A DNA stretch of 64,000 nucleotides from Neobacillus thermocopriae (GTDB lineage: Bacteria > Bacillota > Bacilli > Bacillales > Cytobacillaceae), in contig NZ_JAAIUV010000011.1 of the NCBI RefSeq assembly GCF_010975035.1, positions 1 to 64,000 on the forward strand. The letters run 5' to 3'. Made by a program: the position numbers and the translations under genes. Under the pieces are notes generated by a model. That model did not search any database. It was not told the origin of the DNA and worked only from the letters and a program-made list of their open reading frames with translations. Below are positions 9,926-18,558 of this stretch, piece after piece (the stretch's first letter is position 1; each line of letters begins with the position of its first letter).

Positions 9926-10205
9926 TAAAAAAGCCTCCCATCCTTAAAAGGACGGAAGACCCGTGGTGCCACCTTTATTAGCTAAATATTAGCTCACTTT
10001 ACCAGTATCAAAGCTTTACACTTTAATACCTATCTCTTGTAACGATGAGATTTTTCGCCAAAGCCTACTATCCATAGGAGTTCGGTTTGGAGGCTCGGAA
10101 GTCCATTCACTAATACATCTTCACTGATTCGCACCAACCATCAGCTCTCTAAAGAATCTGTAATAGCTACTACTCTTCGTCAATGCCTAAAGCTCATTTA
10201 TTTTT
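9926..10205 (-). ncRNA. T-box riboswitch 1 (Trp), promoter-proximal
   Basis: A second complete leader lies upstream: GACGAAGAGTAGTA, then AGAGAGCTGATGG, specifier context GTGAATGGACTT with TGG at 10105-10103, then AGGTGGCACCACGG at 9961-9974, and a terminator (CTTCCGTCC pairing with GGATGGGAGG) with a T run at about 9926-9933. The 150 bp between the two leaders shows nothing else. Two in series should tighten the response to tRNA-Trp charging. Confidence 0.93.
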
Positions 10206-10209
10206 TTCT

Positions 10210-10239
10210 ATAATATTACAATGAAAAAGTGATTGTCAA
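10210..10239 (-). promoter_or_regulatory. Sigma-A promoter of the trp leader
   Basis: TTGACA (10239-10234) and TATTAT (10215-10210) are separated by 18 bp, and the second box ends about 5 bp before T-box 1 begins. It is the only strong promoter seen before the operon. Confidence 0.8.
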
Positions 10240-10367
10240 GATAGAATAAAAAGAATTTTTTGAAAACGTTTTAAAATTCCATATTAAGGAATTATTTATG
10301 TATTGTTTTTTTTATCATAAATGCCCATATTAACAATACAAATTATTTAAGGTAGGATAGAAGTTAA

Positions 10368-11642
10368 ATGGAACATATTGAACAAATAGATAAGCTACAT
10401 AAGACCGGAAAATATAAAAACTCAAAAGAAAAGAGTCGGTCCAATAATATATCTAGCCAGAAATGGGCTATACTTTCACTATCTTCCATTCCTTTAGTTA
10501 TGACTTTAGGTAACTCCATGCTTATACCCGTACTACCTATTATGGAAAGAAAATTATCGATCTCATCTTTTCAGTCTAGTTTAATAATAACCGTATATTC
10601 CATTGTGGCTATCCTTTTAATACCAATTGCTGGTTATTTATCTGATCATATTGGAAGAAAAAAAGTCATTATTCCGAGCTTAATTATTGCCGGAATCGGC
10701 GGCTTGATTTCTGGTTGGGCTGCATGGAAATTAGATCAATCTTATTGGTTGATTCTAATCGGCCGTGCACTCCAGGGAGTAGGTGCCGCAGGAGCATTTC
10801 CAATTGTTCTTCCATTAGTCGGCGACATGTTCAAGAATGAAAACGATGTCAGTATTTGTTTAGGGTTAATTGAAACATCCAATACTTTCGGTAAAGTATT
10901 AAGCCCTATTTTTGGTGCGCTCCTTGCAGGATTTATTTGGTTTCTGCCCTTTTTTTCTTTTCCAATCTTTTGTGCCCTTTCTGTTATTATGATGCTTTTG
11001 TTTGTTAAAACTCCAAAAAGGGCACAAAAACCAATACCTTACAAAGATTTTCTACATGGATTAAAAAATACTTTTACCAATGAAGGAAGATGGCTTTATG
11101 CCATTTTTGTCATTGGTGGTATCCTAATGCTAGTTCTATTCGGAATCTTATTTTATCTATCAGAGATATTTGAAACAAAATATGGAATAAATGCACTTAA
11201 AAAAGGTTTTTTCTTGGCCTTTCCCCTAGTAGCTCTTTCATTATCATCATTTATTAGTGGAAAATTAATTAAAAAAAATAAAATTTTAATGAAATGGTTA
11301 ACTTTTAGCGGGATTCTTATTGCCGCTTTATCCATCGCTGCACTTTGGTTTTCAATGAAACTTTGGTATATGATTAGCATGTTTCTGATCGTCGGTATAG
11401 GGATTGGAATAGGCCTCCCATGTTTGGATACTCTTATTATGGATGGTATAGAGAAATCGGAGCGCGGTACCATTACTTCTTTTTATTCATCAATGAGATT
11501 TATTGGAGTTGCTTCAGGTCCTCCGTTAATTGCTTTAATCATGAAATTTTCAAATAATTGGATTTTTATTATCATGAGTGGACTTTGTTTCATAGCTGCG
11601 TTGATTGCTTTATTTGCCATTAAACCGAAGCATGGAGATTAA
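10368..11642 (+). CDS. MFS efflux transporter (DHA1-type, 12 TM)
   Basis: A 424-residue membrane protein with about 12 hydrophobic segments after a 30-residue polar N terminus. The MFS signature GYLSDHIGRKK follows TM2, and LIGRALQGVGAAGAFP in TM4-5 is the drug:H+ antiporter motif. The substrate is unknown; multidrug or antibiotic export is the usual role of such proteins. The RBS is weak (AAGGTAGGA). It has its own terminator and is convergent with fruA. A cre-like site (TTGAAAACGTTTTAAA, 10260-10275) lies about 95 bp upstream. Confidence 0.85.
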   Translation: MEHIEQIDKLHKTGKYKNSKEKSRSNNISSQKWAILSLSSIPLVMTLGNSMLIPVLPIMERKLSISSFQSSLIITVYSIVAILLIPIAGYLSDHIGRKKVIIPSLIIAGIGGLISGWAAWKLDQSYWLILIGRALQGVGAAGAFPIVLPLVGDMFKNENDVSICLGLIETSNTFGKVLSPIFGALLAGFIWFLPFFSFPIFCALSVIMMLLFVKTPKRAQKPIPYKDFLHGLKNTFTNEGRWLYAIFVIGGILMLVLFGILFYLSEIFETKYGINALKKGFFLAFPLVALSLSSFISGKLIKKNKILMKWLTFSGILIAALSIAALWFSMKLWYMISMFLIVGIGIGIGLPCLDTLIMDGIEKSERGTITSFYSSMRFIGVASGPPLIALIMKFSNNWIFIIMSGLCFIAALIALFAIKPKHGD

Positions 11643-11645
11643 AAA

Positions 11646-11676
11646 AAAGCCGGTAATGGTCATCCATATACCGGCT
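11646..11676. terminator. Bidirectional terminator, MFS gene / fruA
   Basis: AAGCCGGTA (11646-11654) pairs with TACCGGCTT (11668-11676), with a T-rich flank in both directions. It separates the convergent MFS and fru transcription units. Confidence 0.85.
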
Positions 11677-11685
11677 TGTTCCTTT

Positions 11686-13551
11686 TTATGAATTTACAGG
11701 CTTTTTCAAGATCCCAATTAATAATGCAGTTACTAAAGCACCAACAAGAATAGCGAATGTATACATTAAAGCTCCATTCTCAACCAATGGCACAACAAAA
11801 AATCCTCCGTGTGGTGCTCTTAGTCCGATTTTAAAGGCCATCGATAATGCTCCGGCAACTGCGGAACCAGCCATTAAAGCAGGAATGACACGAAATGGAT
11901 CGGCTGCAGCAAATGGAATCGCTCCTTCAGTAATAAACGATAAGCCCATTACAAAACATGCTTTACCCGCATTGCGTTCTTCCGCTGTAAATTTATTTTT
12001 AAATAACGTTGTTGCAATAGCAATTCCAAGTGGTGGAACCATCCCTGCTGCCATAATGGCTGCCATTGGCTCATATACACCGCTAGCCAGAAGTCCAGTT
12101 CCAAATACATATGCTGCTTTATTAATTGGACCACCCATATCAAAAGCCATCATCAATCCAAGTATAATTCCTAATAATATGGCATTTCCAGTTCCCAATC
12201 CGGTTAACCATTCTGTGATTGAAGCATTCAACCAAGCTACAGGTTTATTGATGACATATAACATGATAAATCCTGTTGCGGCAATTCCTAATAAAGGATA
12301 AATGAGGATGCTTTTAATCCCTTCTAGAGATTTGGGTAGACGACTAACCAATTTCTTAATTAGGAGGACAAGATAACCTGCAAGATAACCTGCTATTAAT
12401 CCTCCAAGAAACCCAGCTCCACCATTAGCTGCTATTAATCCGCCAATCATTCCTGGTGCAAAGCCTGGACGGTCTGCGATACTAAGTGCGATAAATCCTG
12501 AAAGAACTGGGACAATGAGACCAAACGCATTCCCACCGCCGATGGTCATCAAAGCTTCTGCAATCGGATGATAAGACGGATCATCCGGTTTGAACGCATT
12601 GTAGCCAAACAAGAAGCTAATAGCGATTAATATACCTCCACCAACTACAAATGGAAGCATATTTGAAACACCGTTCATTAAATGCTTATAAAATCCTTTT
12701 TTGGTCCCTTTTTGTTCCGTTGATTTTTCATTCGGTCTGTCACCTCCGTTATAAACAGGTGCGTCCCGTTTCAATGCTTTTTCAATAAGTTGTTGAGAAC
12801 GGTGAATTCCATCTGCAACAGCTGCCTGAATGACATGTTTTCCTTTAAATCGTTCCATTTCTACATTGATATCTGCTGCGACAATAACAGCTGTAGCCTT
12901 CTCAATTTCCTCTTCGGTAAGAATATTCTTAGCACCGCCAGAACCGTTTGTTTCAACCTTGATTTCAACACCCATTTCTTTCGCCTTCGCTTTTAATGAG
13001 TCAGCAGCCATATATGTGTGAGCAATTCCTGTCGGACAACCGGTAACAGCTACAATCAAGTCCTTTTTTACAGAATTTGTGGATTTCTTTGTTTCTTCTT
13101 TATCAAATCGATTGATTATATCAATAATTTCATTCGGGGATGTAGCTTTCAAAAGTTCATAACGTACTTCTGCTTTCATTAACAGCCCTGAAAGCCGCGC
13201 CAAAGCTTCTAGATGGGTATTGTTCGCCCCCTCAGGTGCTGCAATCATAAAAAATAAATGGGCCGGTTTACCGTCTAATGATTGATAATCAACACCTGAT
13301 ATAGATTTACCAAAAGCAATGGCAGCTTCTTTAACAGCTTTTGTCTTAGCATGTGGGATCGCTATCCCGTCACCAATACCTGTTGTACTTTGTTCTTCAC
13401 GCTTTAAGATGGCGGCTTTAAATTCATCACGATTCGTGACTTTCCCCGCCTGATATAGCATATCCACCAGTTGCTCAACGACTTCTATTTTTTGATTACC
13501 TTCTAAGTGAAGCTGAATCGTATTTATTGATAACAATTCGGTAATTTTCAT
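11686..13551 (-). CDS. fruA: PTS fructose permease, EIIABC
   Basis: Imports fructose as fructose 1-phosphate. 621 residues in three domains: EIIA (1-150) with phospho-His67 in IAIPHAKTK; EIIB (about 163-265) with phospho-Cys172 in VTGCPTGIAHTYMAA; EIIC membrane domain (about 290-615) beginning GVSNMLPFVVGGG. Domain order A-B-C is the Bacillus FruA form. Last gene of fruRKA; 13 bp separate it from fruK. Confidence 0.96.
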   Translation of the reverse strand: MKITELLSINTIQLHLEGNQKIEVVEQLVDMLYQAGKVTNRDEFKAAILKREEQSTTGIGDGIAIPHAKTKAVKEAAIAFGKSISGVDYQSLDGKPAHLFFMIAAPEGANNTHLEALARLSGLLMKAEVRYELLKATSPNEIIDIINRFDKEETKKSTNSVKKDLIVAVTGCPTGIAHTYMAADSLKAKAKEMGVEIKVETNGSGGAKNILTEEEIEKATAVIVAADINVEMERFKGKHVIQAAVADGIHRSQQLIEKALKRDAPVYNGGDRPNEKSTEQKGTKKGFYKHLMNGVSNMLPFVVGGGILIAISFLFGYNAFKPDDPSYHPIAEALMTIGGGNAFGLIVPVLSGFIALSIADRPGFAPGMIGGLIAANGGAGFLGGLIAGYLAGYLVLLIKKLVSRLPKSLEGIKSILIYPLLGIAATGFIMLYVINKPVAWLNASITEWLTGLGTGNAILLGIILGLMMAFDMGGPINKAAYVFGTGLLASGVYEPMAAIMAAGMVPPLGIAIATTLFKNKFTAEERNAGKACFVMGLSFITEGAIPFAAADPFRVIPALMAGSAVAGALSMAFKIGLRAPHGGFFVVPLVENGALMYTFAILVGALVTALLIGILKKPVNS

Positions 13552-13564
13552 AAGTCTCTCTCCC

Positions 13565-14479
13565 TTAGAGAATTTTTATTATTTCAACTTGATGAAAAAG
13601 TTCTTCAACTTTTTCCTTTGTACAAAGTTCAAGAGAAAATGCAGTCGCACTTCCAGAAGCAACACTATAACGAAAAGCAGTTTCTTTATTTTTTGTTTTT
13701 TCAAAAGCAGCTAAAAAACCTGCAACCATCGAGTCACCAGCACCAACAGAATTCTTTACCTCACCTTTAGGTACCTTTGCCAAACATGTGAAATCTTCAC
13801 TGATAAACACAGCTCCCTTGTCAGCTAAAGAAACGATGACATTTTGAGCGCCCATTTCAATTAGTCTTTTTCCATAAGGAACGACTTCCTCAGGGATAGA
13901 AATATTGGTATCAAATATTTGACCTAGTTCGTGATGATTTGGCTTTATTAGAAAAGGCTGATAAGGAAGCACCTTTTTCAATAATTCGCCTTCCGCATCT
14001 ACTACGAATAGTGTCCCATTTTCTTTACAAATCTCTACAAGCTCTAAGTATGTTGTTTTAGGTAATGAACCAGGGATACTTCCTGCCAATACTAAAATGT
14101 CGTCTGATTTAAGATTCTTGATTTGTTTTTTTAATGCGGTAAAATCCTCTTCAGAAATTCTAGGACCATTGGCATTAATTTCCGTTTCTTGACCCGTTTT
14201 TAGTTTGATATTAATACGTGTATCTTCTTTTACTCTAATAAAGCCAGTTAAAATATTTTCATTTTCCAGAAACTGTTTTATATATGTACCAGTAAATCCT
14301 CCGACAAACCCAAGTGCCTTACTTGGAATATCCAACTGTTTTAAAACTCTAGATACATTTATCCCTTTTCCACCAGGAAATTTAGCTTCACTTTTGGTTC
14401 GATTTAATTTGCCAAGTTGAAAGTGTTCAACCTGAACAATATAATCTACAGATGGATTTATTGTTAATGTATATATCAT
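13565..14479 (-). CDS. fruK: 1-Phosphofructokinase
   Basis: PfkB-family sugar kinase that phosphorylates fructose 1-phosphate to the 1,6-bisphosphate. 304 residues. FPGGKGINVSRVLK (about 34-47) is PfkB signature 1, and VGAGDSMVAGFLA (about 245-257) holds the catalytic Asp and anion hole. It overlaps fruR by 4 bp, so the operon is translationally coupled. Confidence 0.96.
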   Translation of the reverse strand: MIYTLTINPSVDYIVQVEHFQLGKLNRTKSEAKFPGGKGINVSRVLKQLDIPSKALGFVGGFTGTYIKQFLENENILTGFIRVKEDTRINIKLKTGQETEINANGPRISEEDFTALKKQIKNLKSDDILVLAGSIPGSLPKTTYLELVEICKENGTLFVVDAEGELLKKVLPYQPFLIKPNHHELGQIFDTNISIPEEVVPYGKRLIEMGAQNVIVSLADKGAVFISEDFTCLAKVPKGEVKNSVGAGDSMVAGFLAAFEKTKNKETAFRYSVASGSATAFSLELCTKEKVEELFHQVEIIKIL

Positions 14480-15228
14480 GCTGTCACAACCTTAATCGTA
14501 GTTCTATTCAAATATTGGTTTTCTAATTCATCTGGCAATTCATTCGTAACAATTGTTGCTTCGTGTATATCAGCTATTTTCGCAAATGAAATCTCAGAAA
14601 ACTTCGTGTTATCGGCTAATACAAATGCCTCTCTCGAAAGACTGATGGCTTTTTGTTTTACCATTGCTTCTTCTTGATCAGGAGTCGTGTAACCAAACTG
14701 AGGGTGGATTCCATTCACACCCATGAAGCATTTATCAAATCGATATAGATCTAGGCTTTCAAGAGCGCTTCTACCGATTATGGCATTTGTTTTGGATTTT
14801 GCTAATCCTCCAAGGATATAAGTAGTAATTCCTTTACTGATCAATTCAGGTAAATGCATAAAACCGTTTGTAACTACCACAAGATCTTTTAATGGCAAGT
14901 ACTGTATCATTTCAAATACGGTCGAACCTGCATCCAAATAAATACAATCTCCCTCCTCCACTAAACTTGCCGCATATTTTGCAATCATTCGTTTTTCCTG
15001 AAGGTTTTTGGAGGATTTCTCAATCATGCTAAGTTCCTGTAGTTTTCCTTGTAGTCTGGAAGCCCCACCATGAATTCTTTTTAAAAACTTTTGCTCTTCT
15101 AATTGAGATAAATCCCTCCGGATTGTAGATTCCGATGAATTCGTCAATTCCATTATTTCCTGAATTTTTACGATTCCTTTTTCCTTTAGCAATTGAAGGA
15201 TAATTTGATGACGTTCTGGTGTAAGCAT
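14476..15228 (-). CDS. fruR: DeoR-family repressor of the fru operon
   Basis: 250 residues: N-terminal DeoR helix-turn-helix (MLTPERHQIILQLLKEKG, SSESTIRRDLSQLEEQ, IHGGA) and a C-terminal sugar-phosphate sensor domain with the typical YLDAGSTVFEMIQYL and VVTNG motifs. First gene of its operon, so it is autoregulated; the effector is presumably fructose 1-phosphate, as for other FruR proteins. A perfect palindrome lies upstream of the promoter. Confidence 0.93.
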   Translation of the reverse strand: MLTPERHQIILQLLKEKGIVKIQEIMELTNSSESTIRRDLSQLEEQKFLKRIHGGASRLQGKLQELSMIEKSSKNLQEKRMIAKYAASLVEEGDCIYLDAGSTVFEMIQYLPLKDLVVVTNGFMHLPELISKGITTYILGGLAKSKTNAIIGRSALESLDLYRFDKCFMGVNGIHPQFGYTTPDQEEAMVKQKAISLSREAFVLADNTKFSEISFAKIADIHEATIVTNELPDELENQYLNRTTIKVVTA

Positions 15229-15262
15229 GTTATTCCACCTTTAAAACATATTTCTCTACTAC

Positions 15263-15292
15263 ATCATACTGAAAACGATTGCAATAAGTCAA
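15263..15292 (-). promoter_or_regulatory. fru promoter with a cre site inside its spacer
   Basis: Minus-strand TTGACT (15292-15287), 18 bp, TATGAT (15268-15263). The spacer contains, on the plus strand, CTGAAAACGATTGCAA (15269-15284), close to the cre consensus. CcpA bound there would block RNA polymerase directly, giving glucose repression of fruRKA. Confidence 0.8.
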
Positions 15293-15314
15293 TCATTTTC
15301 TGCTAAAAACATTC

Positions 15315-15331
15315 AAAACAATGATTGTTTT
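15315..15331. promoter_or_regulatory. 17-bp perfect palindrome, likely FruR operator
   Basis: AAAACAATGATTGTTTT (15315-15331) is an odd-centred perfect palindrome 23 bp upstream of the fru -35 box, and further CAATCA/TGATTG half-sites surround it (15289-15342). Position and symmetry suggest the FruR site; binding is inferred. Confidence 0.55.
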
Positions 15332-15439
15332 TGATTGATTGTGATAGGTTTTGTGCTAGTTCTCCCTTCCATCTTTATAAATGTTTTATACATGATGTAT
15401 AATAAGAACCGATGATACATTGGTAAAGGATGATACGAC

Positions 15440-15727
15440 TTGAAGATTATTGGTCACACTGTTGAAAAGTTGGAAGATCCATTCGGACTGTTAACTGGTG
15501 AACGTTACGAATTTTTTCTTGATTTAGAGGTTGATGAAGAGGATGAACTTTACTCTGAAAAGGGTGTAGGTTTAAGAGTATTATTTGGAATTGAAGAAAA
15601 TCAAGGAAAAATTATTAATTATCACTTTTACGAAAAAGGTAATGATGAAGTTCTTGACTTCGCTTTAGAGGAAGATGAAGAGAACATGGTGCTTAACTAT
15701 TGTAAAGCAAATGCAATAGAAAAATAA
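15440..15727 (+). CDS. Small acidic conserved protein, DUF6509-like (95 aa)
   Basis: A soluble, strongly acidic protein beginning with a TTG start behind AAAGGA. It starts KIIGHTVEKLEDPFGLLTGERYEF and carries a LDLEVDEEDELY stretch. I recall the family as DUF6509, function unknown. There is no signal peptide. It is monocistronic, between the divergent fru promoter and a terminator shared with ku. Family name moderately sure. Confidence 0.7.
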   Translation: MKIIGHTVEKLEDPFGLLTGERYEFFLDLEVDEEDELYSEKGVGLRVLFGIEENQGKIINYHFYEKGNDEVLDFALEEDEENMVLNYCKANAIEK

Positions 15728-15750
15728 AAAGCAGGGGGAGCCCTGCTTTT
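15727..15750. terminator. Bidirectional terminator before ku
   Basis: AAAAGCAGGG (15727-15736) pairs with CCCTGCTTTT (15741-15750); 4-base loop. It overlaps the stop codon of the upstream small gene and lies just past the ku stop. Confidence 0.85.
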
Positions 15751-15751
15751 T

Positions 15752-16585
15752 TCATGCTTCTTTTTTTACTCTGGATGCAGCTTTTTTCTTTGTTCGAGTT
15801 GCCGCTTTTTTTGGTTTGGTTCTGTCAATCGAGGCTTGAAGAGCTGCCATTAAATCGGTCACATTAGTAGCAGGTTCCTTGGTGGCAGCCGTGACTGTTT
15901 CTTGCCCCTGTCGCTTCGATTCAATTAACTCTAACAAAGCTGAACGATATTCATCATGATATTTTTCAGGCTTAAATGTAGTAGTTAATTGATCAATCAA
16001 TAAAATCGCTGTATCAAGTTCTTTTTTCGTCACTTTATCATCTGATGGAATATTAGGCACATCTTCCGCATTCCGAACTTCGTCTGGAAAATGGATTGTT
16101 TCTAAGACCAATGTGTTTTCGTAAACACGAATAACAGCCAGCTGTTCTTTTGAGCGAATAATAATTTTTGCAATTCCTACTTTGCCTGATTCCTGTAACG
16201 CCTTGCGTAACAAAGAATAAGCCTTTCCCCCACTTTCATTTGGCGACATGTAATAACTTCTGTCAAAGTAAATTGGATCAATTTCTTCTATTTTCACAAA
16301 ATCAATAATCTCCACAGCTTTATCTTCGTTTTCTTTCCGCAGTTTTTCCAGTTCTTCATTGTCAAGGACAACGAATTTACCTTTTGTATATTCATATGCC
16401 TTTACAATATCTTCGGGCTTTACTTCTTCCTCACAAACAGAACAAATTTTTTCATAACGTATAGGTGCATGACATTTTTTATGCAGAGTTCGAAGCTTAA
16501 TATCCTTATCCTCTGTTGCCGAATGCAGTTTGATTGGGATGTTGACAAGCCCAAAGCTGATACTGCCTTTCCATATTGTATGCAT
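15752..16585 (-). CDS. ku: Ku homodimer protein (NHEJ)
   Basis: Binds DNA double-strand ends and recruits LigD. 277 residues: Ku core with WKGSISFGLVNIPIKLHSAT at the N terminus, CxxC-type pairs near residues 38 and 48-51, then the DNA-encircling arch, and a Lys-rich tail (KPKKAATRTKKKAA) like the C-terminal extension of other bacterial Ku proteins. It is divergent from ligD with 109 bp between. A minus-strand CATAATA (16619-16613) resembles a sigma-G -10 box, which would fit forespore use, but its -35 (GGATT, 17 bp away) is poor. Confidence 0.95.
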   Translation of the reverse strand: MHTIWKGSISFGLVNIPIKLHSATEDKDIKLRTLHKKCHAPIRYEKICSVCEEEVKPEDIVKAYEYTKGKFVVLDNEELEKLRKENEDKAVEIIDFVKIEEIDPIYFDRSYYMSPNESGGKAYSLLRKALQESGKVGIAKIIIRSKEQLAVIRVYENTLVLETIHFPDEVRNAEDVPNIPSDDKVTKKELDTAILLIDQLTTTFKPEKYHDEYRSALLELIESKRQGQETVTAATKEPATNVTDLMAALQASIDRTKPKKAATRTKKKAASRVKKEA

Positions 16586-16694
16586 CGTAAAATCTCCAAT
16601 CTTTTTTGATTTTATTATGCGTATACCTTTTGATTGAATCCGTAAAAACTATTGGAAAAGATATTTCTTAATGCATACATAATGAAGGAGAAAA

Positions 16695-18539
16695 ATGATG
16701 AAACCAATGCTCCCGACACTTACATTCGAACGGCCAGTGAATCCAGATTGGTTATATGAAGTAAAATATGATGGATTTCGAGCTATTCTCTTATGGACGG
16801 AAAACAGTATTAAATTAATGAGTCGAAATAAAAAATCACTTTTACCGCAATTCCCTGAAATCAACCAGTTTTTATTAGATTACAAAGAGAAATTCAAACC
16901 ATACTTACCATTAGTTCTCGATGGTGAGCTTGTTTCCCTAATAAATCCATACAAGGCAAATTTTGCTGCTATTCAAGTACGTGGAAGATTAAAAACTGGG
17001 ATAAAGGTTAACGAAATGGCAGCCAAATCCCCATGTAGATTATTGGTTTTTGATATACTTACCATTAATGGTAACCCTTTGCATCACCAACCATTGCGAA
17101 GCCGAAAAAAACAGCTGTTGCAATTATTTAAAAGTATAGGCCTCGATCTTGAGGTCGATCCATATAATAATCAACTGCTACAGCCGGTTCTAGCTTTCAA
17201 TGACTTCCACGATTTATGGGAAAAGGTAGTTCTTTACGATGGAGAAGGGATTGTTGCCAAACACAAAAACAGTCTTTGGGAGGAAGGAAAACGTTCACCA
17301 CAATGGTTAAAATACAAAAATTGGAAATACGTTCGTTGCTTTGTGACTTCATATGATAAAAATAATGGATATTTCTCAGTTAGCGTTTTTAAAGAGGAAG
17401 AAATCGTCAACATTGGCCAAGTACTTTTTGGGTTTAAACAAGATGAAAAACAAGCGCTTAGAAACATTATGAAGCAAAACATGGTTAGAGAAGACGAACA
17501 ATTTATTTTCGTTGAGCCTGCTATTTGTTTGGAAGTCAAATATTTAGAACTTTATGACAACCAGCTTCGTGAGCCTCATTTTGAACGATTTCGGTTTGAT
17601 TTAACTCCAGCTGACTGTACTTACGATAATTTTATTTATCAACAAAAAAACTTACCTAAAGACTTAGAGATTACTCATCCAGAGAAACCGTTATGGGAAA
17701 AACCAAAGATACGAAAGTCTGAATTCATTCACTACATGCGGGAAGTATCTCCATACTTAATGACATTTTTAAAAAATCGTCTACTTACAGTAATTAGGTA
17801 CCCACATGGGATGTTTGGTGAAGCTTTTTACCAAAAAAACTGTCCCGCGTATGCACCTGACTTTGTAAATACACACCAATCGAATGGGATAAATTATATT
17901 GTATGTAATAATCTTAAAACCCTTATTTGGCTTGGAAATCAATTAGCAATTGAATACCACATACCATTCGATACCATTAACAGCACAGGTCCGAGTGAAA
18001 TTGTCTTTGATTTAGACCCACCATCAATTGATGAGTTTCATTTGGCCATTAAGGCAGCTTTAATGATTAAAAATGTTTTTGACCGTTTAAATTTAATCGG
18101 TTTTATTAAAACATCCGGAAATAAAGGATTGCAAATCTATCTCCCTTTACCAGAAGAAAAATTTACATATGACGATACAAGACTGTTTACGAGCTTTATT
18201 GCTGAATACTTAGTTTCCCAAGATCCCGATTCCTTTACCATTGAAAGATTGAAAAAGAATCGGGGCAACAAACTGTATATTGATTATGTACAGCATGGTG
18301 AAGGAAAAACAGTTATTGCCCCTTATTCCATGCGCGGAAATGAATATGGAGGAATTGCCACACCACTGTATTGGGATGAAGTAGACGAAAAACTGAATCC
18401 GAAAACTTTTACGATGCAAAATGTTTTGGAGCGAATAAAAAATCATGGAGACCCTTTTAGAACATATTTTCACACTAAAGCCATTCAACCATTTTCCCAA
18501 GTACTAGATGTATTAAAAAAAGGGAAAAAAGAAGGATAA
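16695..18539 (+). CDS. ligD: NHEJ DNA ligase D (ligase-polymerase)
   Basis: 614 residues with two domains. The ATP-dependent ligase (about 1-310) has adenylated Lys24 in EVKYDGFR and the later LVLDGELVS and GEGIVAKHKN motifs. The C-terminal primase-like polymerase (about 320-610) has the DxD metal motif in IVFDLDPPS near residue 435 and an SGNKGLQ stretch. The nuclease domain found in Pseudomonas and mycobacterial LigD is absent, as in B. subtilis YkoU. The start is one of two adjacent ATGs behind GAAGGAG. Partner of Ku encoded divergently. Confidence 0.95.
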   Translation: MMKPMLPTLTFERPVNPDWLYEVKYDGFRAILLWTENSIKLMSRNKKSLLPQFPEINQFLLDYKEKFKPYLPLVLDGELVSLINPYKANFAAIQVRGRLKTGIKVNEMAAKSPCRLLVFDILTINGNPLHHQPLRSRKKQLLQLFKSIGLDLEVDPYNNQLLQPVLAFNDFHDLWEKVVLYDGEGIVAKHKNSLWEEGKRSPQWLKYKNWKYVRCFVTSYDKNNGYFSVSVFKEEEIVNIGQVLFGFKQDEKQALRNIMKQNMVREDEQFIFVEPAICLEVKYLELYDNQLREPHFERFRFDLTPADCTYDNFIYQQKNLPKDLEITHPEKPLWEKPKIRKSEFIHYMREVSPYLMTFLKNRLLTVIRYPHGMFGEAFYQKNCPAYAPDFVNTHQSNGINYIVCNNLKTLIWLGNQLAIEYHIPFDTINSTGPSEIVFDLDPPSIDEFHLAIKAALMIKNVFDRLNLIGFIKTSGNKGLQIYLPLPEEKFTYDDTRLFTSFIAEYLVSQDPDSFTIERLKKNRGNKLYIDYVQHGEGKTVIAPYSMRGNEYGGIATPLYWDEVDEKLNPKTFTMQNVLERIKNHGDPFRTYFHTKAIQPFSQVLDVLKKGKKEG

Positions 18540-18558
18540 GGGATGTCACCTTATCCTT
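18532..18558. terminator. Bidirectional terminator, ligD / dapF
   Basis: AAGGATAAG (18532-18540) pairs with CTTATCCTT (18550-18558). The stem overlaps the coding ends of both convergent genes. Confidence 0.75.

Noticed and set aside
16674..16680. Sigma-G -10 (CATACAT) before ligD
   Set aside because: One mismatch at a key position and no -35 at 17-18 bp.
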